Assembly: GCA_026706505.1 (NCBI GenBank)
Contig: JAPOYQ010000637.1
Coordinates: 1 to 10,437, forward strand
DNA length: 10,437 nucleotides
Origin: Gemmatimonadota bacterium
GTDB lineage: Bacteria > Latescibacterota > UBA2968 > UBA8231
Direction: 5' to 3'
The notes under the pieces are model-generated. The model had not been told where the DNA came from, did no database searches, and saw only the letters and a program-made list of their open reading frames with translations. Below, in pieces: positions 6,314-10,437 of this stretch. Numbering within the stretch: position 1 is the first letter of the stretch; the number at the start of each line of letters is the position of its first letter. A program made the translations under genes and the position numbers.

Positions 6314-7270
6314 ATGACAAGATTCGCAATTTTATCTTTGGTATGCGCGTTGGCTCTGGCCTTTAGCGGGCCAGCTTCGGCACATACGGGCTTGGAGTTT
6401 TTCCTGCAAGAAGTGCCCGATCCTGACGCCATGACCATAGACGGCGATGACAGCGACTGGGGCTGGTTCGACAACGATCTCGCCCTAGACAGCGCTTTGG
6501 ATTTTCACGAGAGAAATGACAACGCCCTTGAGCCAGACGATTATTCTGCCACTCTCCGGCTGGCCTATTCTCGTTCGCCAGACAACCGGCTCTACTTCTT
6601 TTTCCGGATTCAGGACGACTCCCTGCGGCGGCAGGAGCCAGACTTGAAACGCATGTGGCACGATGATTTCACCCAGTTCAACCTCGACAATGACCACTCG
6701 GGTGGTCCCGGCTTGGGGGCCAACCTGGACGAGGCGAGCAACCACCAGCGCTATCATCTGCGCATCTTGCCGGGGCCGGATGGAGTAGCGGCCTTCAACA
6801 GCCAGATCGAGGTGCTCGGCGACGAGAACCTGAGCTGGAATCAGGATGTAGATCTTTTTGGCAACGCCACGGACATATGGGAACTTGCCTGGACGGTTAC
6901 CCCGCCGGATGCCCAGCACGGCACGCTGGATGTAGAGGTCACCTGGGAAGCCCGGCTCAAAACCTACGACGCCGTTGGCCTGAGCGAGGGGGAGAGCGTC
7001 AGGCACGTGTATGAGGCTGGTCAGGTCACCCACATTGGGCCGCGGCTCGTCGATAGCGACGGCAGCTTGTATCAGCACGATATGTGGCTGAAGGATAGAT
7101 TCACCGGCGCTGAAAACCCGCTCACCTATGACACACAGGGAGATGGGTTTCCCGACTGGATTTTACTGGAATGCGAAGACTGCCCCAATGCCGGGGGATC
7201 GGGAGCAACTGCGGTGGAGAACTCTTCCTGGGGTCGGATCAAAAACCATCTGAACAATCAGTTGCGCTGA
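6314..7270 (+). CDS. Secreted CBM9-like protein, tandem paralog 2
   Basis: A 318-residue twin of the preceding gene (54 differences, no gaps). GAGGAG (6301-6306) lies seven bases before ATG. The signal peptide (MTRFAILSLVCALALAFSGPASA) has a textbook A-S-A cleavage site, making His24 the mature N-terminus (HTGLEFF) as in the twin. The signal peptide body, residues 61-83 and residues 235-285 differ most; residues 98-171 are identical, even at DNA level. C287-x-x-C290 and the WGRIKNHL tail are kept. The CBM9-like motifs (DPDAMTIDGDDSDWGWFD, LYFFFRIQDD, FNLDND) are the same. It has its own promoter, so it is probably expressed independently; the differing flanks suggest either distinct ligands or relaxed constraint. 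The gene converges on the propeller gene, with a shared hairpin between. Confidence 0.8.
   Translation: MTRFAILSLVCALALAFSGPASAHTGLEFFLQEVPDPDAMTIDGDDSDWGWFDNDLALDSALDFHERNDNALEPDDYSATLRLAYSRSPDNRLYFFFRIQDDSLRRQEPDLKRMWHDDFTQFNLDNDHSGGPGLGANLDEASNHQRYHLRILPGPDGVAAFNSQIEVLGDENLSWNQDVDLFGNATDIWELAWTVTPPDAQHGTLDVEVTWEARLKTYDAVGLSEGESVRHVYEAGQVTHIGPRLVDSDGSLYQHDMWLKDRFTGAENPLTYDTQGDGFPDWILLECEDCPNAGGSGATAVENSSWGRIKNHLNNQLR
6605..6828 (+). repeat. 224-base tract identical to 5344-5567 (direct repeat in paralog 2)
   Basis: Partner of the identical tract in paralog 1. The first flanking differences are at 6604 on the left (C here, T in copy 1) and 6829 on the right (C here, G in copy 1). The tract encodes RIQDDSLRR through EVLGDE, the centre of the CBM9-like domain. 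Confidence 0.9.
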
Positions 7271-7298
7271 GCATCTTTTACATCTGATTTTTTCATTG

Positions 7299-7333
7299 CA
7301 TTGGGCAGAGAGTTAGTTTCTCTCTGCCCAATG
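7299..7333. terminator. Perfect 14-bp hairpin between converging genes, same stem as 6051-6081
   Basis: CATTGGGCAGAGAG (7299-7312) and CTCTCTGCCCAATG (7320-7333) form the same perfect 14-bp stem as after paralog 1, here with the seven-base loop TTAGTTT. It lies 28 bases after the paralog stop and 29 bases beyond the stop of the converging propeller gene, so it could end transcripts from both sides. The downstream T content (TTCGTTCT) is modest. Confidence 0.65.
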
Positions 7334-7362
7334 TTCGTTCTACCCAAGGTCCACCTCCGTGG

Positions 7363-8415
7363 TCACTCCTCAATGGTTACGGAAGACAAATAGACGCAAG
7401 ACTCCCCGTCGGGCGATTCGTAGGTCGAGTAGTACGCGATGAGCGCGTGATCGTCGCCCATGGGCAAGATGCCAGCGTAGCCCGTATCGCCGCCGCTGGG
7501 CAGCACGGCCTTTAACTGAATGTCGCCGTCTTCGTACAGGAAAATTCCGGTGCGGAGTTGGGTCTGGTCATGCGGGCTGAAGGGTTCGTTGAATTGGTCC
7601 GCCGTAGCGCGAATCCCTTCGTTGCTGAAGCTGCGGCCAGTGACGAGTACGTGGCGGCCCACTTGGGCTATGGCCGAGCCGTAGCAGCGCGATTCCTGCG
7701 ACAAGGTGCGTTTCCATTGGTCGTACGGCGGCTGAGCGACTGAAAGCAGGGCGCAGTAGCCTCGGGCGCGAGTGACGGCCAACAAGCGCTGGTCTTCCCC
7801 AAAGCAAAGGGACGTTTCGCTCGGCGCTTGCACGCCGAATTCGAGGCCAGTCGAGTCGCGGTATTCAGGGTCCGTGGTGCCGTGAATGATCTCGCTGACC
7901 CACTGCCAGCGTTTCCCGTCGTCGGAAACGAGCAAATCGACTGAATTGTGGCTGGCGTGGGGGGTGTGGCCGACCGTGTCGCAGGCGACCCAGTAGCGGC
8001 CCTCGTACTCCACCGGATGCCAGAAATCGTGATTCATCACAAAGCAGCGCCGGGGCTGGCTCCAAGTCTCTCCGTCTGCCGTCGCGGCAACTATTTGCTG
8101 CGATGTGAAGCCGTACTCTGGCTCGGGTTGCCCCTCGGCTTCCTCGCGGCTGAGGCGCACTCCGTACACCAACAGCCGGTCGCCTATGGGCAGCAAGTTC
8201 GGGTCGATAGTCTTCGCGCCTAGCGCGATTTGGCTGATCCAAGTCTCCAGATCTGTGGATGAGCAGACGCGGATTTGCGAATCGCCGCTGCCGTGGCCGC
8301 TGCCATCGACAAAGCATACGTGATACGCGCCCTTCCAGCGCACCAAGCTGCCGACGTGCCAGCCGCGGCCGCCGCCGTAGATTTTTCTCGTCCAATTTAC
8401 TTTTACCGTGGCCAT
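7363..8415 (-). CDS. Sialidase-fold (BNR/Asp-box-like) beta-propeller protein
   Basis: A 350-residue protein without signal peptide, so cytoplasmic. AAAGGA (8424-8429) lies eight bases before the ATG. Blade-like repeats contain degenerate Asp-box segments: SSTDLETW (52-59), TADGETW (112-118) and SDDGKRW (164-170). SETSLCFGEDQRLLAV (from 189) and GGDTGYAGILPMGDDHALIAYY (from about 318) resemble the strands that carry the sialidase active-site Glu and Tyr. This supports a sialidase or related glycoside-hydrolase-like propeller, but no full catalytic set (Arg triad, Asp) was confirmed, so activity is open; a GH43-like five-blade fold is the alternative. Eight cysteines also fit a cytoplasmic location. 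It lies 87 bases behind mtnP on the same strand and may be co-transcribed, although the two have no obvious metabolic link. Confidence 0.7.
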   Translation of the reverse strand: MATVKVNWTRKIYGGGRGWHVGSLVRWKGAYHVCFVDGSGHGSGDSQIRVCSSTDLETWISQIALGAKTIDPNLLPIGDRLLVYGVRLSREEAEGQPEPEYGFTSQQIVAATADGETWSQPRRCFVMNHDFWHPVEYEGRYWVACDTVGHTPHASHNSVDLLVSDDGKRWQWVSEIIHGTTDPEYRDSTGLEFGVQAPSETSLCFGEDQRLLAVTRARGYCALLSVAQPPYDQWKRTLSQESRCYGSAIAQVGRHVLVTGRSFSNEGIRATADQFNEPFSPHDQTQLRTGIFLYEDGDIQLKAVLPSGGDTGYAGILPMGDDHALIAYYSTYESPDGESCVYLSSVTIEE

Positions 8416-8438
8416 GCTATCTGTCCTTTCGTCGCTTC

Positions 8439-8477
8439 TGTCATGCTGAGCGGAGCGCAGCGAAGTCGAAGCATCTC
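8439..8477. repeat. Short dispersed-type intergenic repeat
   Basis: The stretch starting TGTCATGCTGAGCGGAGCG and ending AGTCGAAGCATCTC matches, from memory, a short non-coding repeat family seen many times in several bacterial phyla (the form TCATxCTGAGCGxAGCGAAGxATCT). Here it fills much of the gap between mtnP and the propeller gene. Only one copy is in this window, so repetitiveness is not shown here. Confidence 0.5.
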
Positions 8478-8502
8478 ATACCTAACACCCGTGCGTAACC
8501 TG

Positions 8503-9375
8503 TCAATCCCAATACTTTCCGTAGAGCACCCGGAGCCGCTCCTTCGCCTCTAAGGGAATCACCGCTGGGTCGGTGACGATGGCGCTTTCGGCCGCGCGCA
8601 AACAAGGGCAAGCGGATTCGGTCGGCAGACGCGTGGCAACCTCGGAGACGATCTGCTTGGCCAAGGCGCTGTTGGCCCGCAGCACCGCTAACACTTGCTC
8701 GACGGTCACGTCTTCCTCTTCCTCGTGCCAGCAGTCATAATCCGTGCCCGTCGCCAGCAGTGCGTAACACATTTCCGCTTCGCGCGCCAGCTTGGCCTCG
8801 GGCAGAGCGGTCATGCTGATCACGGCCGCGCCTACGGCATTGCGGTAGAAATGCGACTCAGCGCGGGTGGAAAAGGCCGGCCCCTCCATGCAGAGGTACG
8901 TGCCGCCCTCGTGGACGTTGGCACCTGCCGCCTGTGCCGCAGCGATGACCACGCCCCGCAACCCCGCGCAGAACGGATCGGCAAACATCACGTGGCCGAC
9001 GATCCCATCGCCGAAGAACGTCGATGGGCGTTGTCCGCGCGTGCGGTCAAAAATCTGGTCGGGCACGATCATGTCCCCGGGCCGGATATCCTCCTGCATG
9101 ATGCCGCAGGCGCTTATAGCCAAAACGTGGTTCACACCCAGTTGCTTGAGCGCATGGATATTGGCGCGTGAGGGTACTTCGCTCGGCAGCAGCCGATGCC
9201 CCCGGCCATGTCGCGGCAGGAAATGCACTGTGCGATCGCCGATGCGCGCCTCAACAATGGCGTCCGAAGGCGCGCCAAAAGGCGTATTTAGCCGGTGTTC
9301 GGCGACCGTTTCGACTCCTTCTATGTGGTACAACCCCGACCCACCGATAACGCCCAAGATTACGGATTGACTCAT
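8503..9375 (-). CDS. mtnP: S-methyl-5'-thioadenosine phosphorylase
   Basis: Splits methylthioadenosine with phosphate into adenine and 5-methylthioribose-1-phosphate, in methionine salvage and polyamine by-product recycling; cytoplasmic. Positions below use the 291-residue form beginning at ATG 9378; I prefer ATG 9375 (290 residues) because AGGAG (9382-9386) is 6 rather than 3 bases away. Seen: IGGSGLY (11-17, phosphate-binding loop), RHGRGH (56-61), EGPAFSTRAES (165-175), MTALPEAKLAREAEMCYA (189-206), and TDYDCWH with D213 and D215, the Asp pair that favours 6-aminopurines and separates this enzyme from inosine/guanosine phosphorylases. The residue before the substrate Met is Ser188 where the human enzyme has Asn; this position varies among prokaryotic relatives. 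Length is normal for the family. No other methionine-salvage gene is in the window. It diverges from the helicase gene. Confidence 0.93.
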   Translation of the reverse strand: MSQSVILGVIGGSGLYHIEGVETVAEHRLNTPFGAPSDAIVEARIGDRTVHFLPRHGRGHRLLPSEVPSRANIHALKQLGVNHVLAISACGIMQEDIRPGDMIVPDQIFDRTRGQRPSTFFGDGIVGHVMFADPFCAGLRGVVIAAAQAAGANVHEGGTYLCMEGPAFSTRAESHFYRNAVGAAVISMTALPEAKLAREAEMCYALLATGTDYDCWHEEEEDVTVEQVLAVLRANSALAKQIVSEVATRLPTESACPCLRAAESAIVTDPAVIPLEAKERLRVLYGKYWD

Positions 9376-9418
9376 CATTGTCTCCTGTGAAAATGCAAGT
9401 GCCTAATAGCGACCCTAT

Positions 9419-9449
9419 ATTATAACACCATGCCCCCGCGCTTGCTCAA
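9419..9449 (-). promoter_or_regulatory. Extended -10 promoter of mtnP
   Basis: On the - strand, TGT-TATAAT gives a perfect -10 (9424-9419) with an extended TGn element directly upstream. TTGAGC (9449-9444) is a weak -35 at a long 19-base spacing. Transcription would start near 9412, leaving a leader of about 36 bases. The promoter overlaps the first codons of the divergent helicase gene. Confidence 0.55.
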
Positions 9450-10437
9450 AACCTCGGTCCGCGAACTGGTCGGCTTCGTGCTGCGCTCTGGCGATCTGGT
9501 TTTCGGTGGATTTTCCCGCCCCGACCGCCTAATGGAAGGAACGCGCGGCCACCAGAAGATCCAGCGCGCCCGCCCCGCCGACTATCAGGCGGAAGTGCCC
9601 ATCTCCTATCTAGTCGAGACCGACGAGATTACCCTCGAAATAAGCGGCCGCATCGACGGCCTGCTCGTCGAAGACGCCGCCGTGCTCGTCGAGGAAATCA
9701 AGACCACTGAGGCCGACCTCGACGAGATTCCTGAAAACCCAACGCATTGGGCACAGGCCAAGCTCTACGCCTTCATAGTCGCCGAGCAAAGTGGCCTCGA
9801 CGCCATCGACGTCCAGCTAACCTACCTTCAGTTAGATACCTATGAGCGCCGCGAGGACCGCCGCACCTTTGCGTCCGACGAACTGGCGGCGTTTTGCGCC
9901 GATCTCATCGAGCGCTACCTCTATTGGGCGCGCATCTACCAACAGTGGTGCGCCGAGCGCGATCTTTCGCTTGAGGCGCTCGCATTCCCCTTCGCCGAGT
10001 ACCGACCCGGCCAGCGAGACCTGGCTGTGGCCACCTACCGCACCATCGACGGCCGCGGTCGGGCTTTTGCCCAAGCACCCACCGGCATCGGCAAGACCAT
10101 CTCGACCCTATTCCCGGCCGCCAAGGCTCTCGGCTTGGGTCATGCCGAAAAAATCTTCTATCTGACGGCCAAAACCAGCGGACGCAGGATCGCCGAAAAG
10201 GCCATCGACGACCTGCGCGGCGGGGGTGCACGCCTCAAGAGCCTGACGCTGACGGCGCGCGACAAGATCTGCTTCAAACCCAACGGCGACAGCACCTGCG
10301 ATCCCGAGCAATGCGAGTTCGCCCGAGGGTACTACGACCGCATCAACGACGCGCTTGAAGACATTTTTACTCACGACGCCTTCACCCGGTCTCTCATCGC
10401 GGAATGCGCGCAAAAGCACACCGTGTGCCCCTTTGAA
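9430..10437 (+). CDS. PD-(D/E)XK nuclease-XPD/DinG-like Fe-S helicase fusion, 3' end outside window
   Basis: Open for 336 codons to the window edge (begins MPPRLLKTSVRELVGFVLRS). The N-terminal third looks like a RecB/Cas4-type PD-(D/E)XK nuclease: D76 in GRIDGLL, E89-I-K91 in VEEIKTT, and the Q109xxxY113 motif in WAQAKLYAF. The helicase starts near 190 with RPGQRDL, Walker A APTGIGKT (216-223) and the motif Ia region FYLTAKTSGRR (243-253). Cysteines C281, C290, C295 and C333 (in VCPFE) are placed like the four 4Fe-4S ligands of XPD/Rad3; C326 is extra. The DEAH box and C-terminal RecA domain lie beyond the edge. Predicted role: an ATP-driven 5'-3' DNA helicase with a nuclease, probably in DNA repair. 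The frame has a stop at 9388, so ATG 9430 is the only ATG start. No Shine-Dalgarno is visible; it may be leaderless, with TATATT at 9416-9421 or TATAAC at 9421-9426 as -10. Confidence 0.9.
   Translation, partial: MPPRLLKTSVRELVGFVLRSGDLVFGGFSRPDRLMEGTRGHQKIQRARPADYQAEVPISYLVETDEITLEISGRIDGLLVEDAAVLVEEIKTTEADLDEIPENPTHWAQAKLYAFIVAEQSGLDAIDVQLTYLQLDTYERREDRRTFASDELAAFCADLIERYLYWARIYQQWCAERDLSLEALAFPFAEYRPGQRDLAVATYRTIDGRGRAFAQAPTGIGKTISTLFPAAKALGLGHAEKIFYLTAKTSGRRIAEKAIDDLRGGGARLKSLTLTARDKICFKPNGDSTCDPEQCEFARGYYDRINDALEDIFTHDAFTRSLIAECAQKHTVCPFE

Noticed and set aside
5254..7078. Long antisense frames over both paralogs (203 and 197 codons) with similar sequences
   Set aside because: Their similarity just mirrors the paralogy on the + strand; no start signal or domain supports them.
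5053..7270. Paralogs as c-type cytochromes or heme-binding ethylbenzene-dehydrogenase gamma-like proteins
   Set aside because: No CxxCH motif; the only Cys pair outside the signal peptide is CEDC followed by Pro.
8475..8506. Perfect TTGACA on the - strand (8506-8501) overlapping the mtnP stop, as promoter for the propeller gene
   Set aside because: At 16-18 base spacing only poor -10 candidates (AGGTAT, TAGGTA) are found, so I do not call a promoter.

Overview
The window looks like a chromosomal piece of an uncultivated, GC-rich, Gram-negative bacterium. The gene types are an ASPIC/UnbV-FG-GAP protein, a receptor-L-domain lipoprotein, PhyH, a D-2-hydroxyacid dehydrogenase, CBM9-like secreted proteins and a sialidase-fold propeller. 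I associate this mix with Latescibacterota, Poribacteria and Planctomycetota-type genomes. That placement is an impression from gene content, not a demonstrated assignment. No tRNA, rRNA, CRISPR array, transposase or phage gene is visible.

Left part (1-2884, + strand): the 3' part of a large FG-GAP/VCBS protein ending in an ASPIC/UnbV domain, then 18 bases later a lipoprotein built from about 13 receptor-L-domain-type leucine-rich repeats. Both are probably exported or surface proteins and may be co-transcribed. Next (2963-4853, - strand) is a two-gene operon: a D-2-hydroxyacid dehydrogenase followed 28 bases later by a PhyH-family Fe(II)/2-oxoglutarate dioxygenase. This looks like a small catabolic or modifying unit with unknown substrate.

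Centre (about 4900-7350, + strand): a tandem pair of 318-residue secreted proteins, 83% identical and without gaps. Each has a recognisable promoter and each is followed by a hairpin with the same 14-bp stem. The copies differ at both ends but share a 224-base tract with no mismatch, which suggests recent gene conversion. Both have a predicted mature N-terminal histidine, a CBM9-like domain, a C-terminal Cys-x-x-Cys and an almost invariant WGRIKN tail. This pair is the most unusual part of the window.

Right part (7363-9375, - strand): a cytoplasmic sialidase-fold propeller protein lies downstream of an S-methyl-5'-thioadenosine phosphorylase gene. A short dispersed-type repeat sits between them. 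Diverging from the phosphorylase (9430 to the window edge, + strand) is a PD-(D/E)XK nuclease-XPD-like iron-sulfur helicase fusion, cut off by the window end. It has no listed ORF because no stop codon is reached. The 51-base gap between them carries an extended -10 promoter for the phosphorylase gene.
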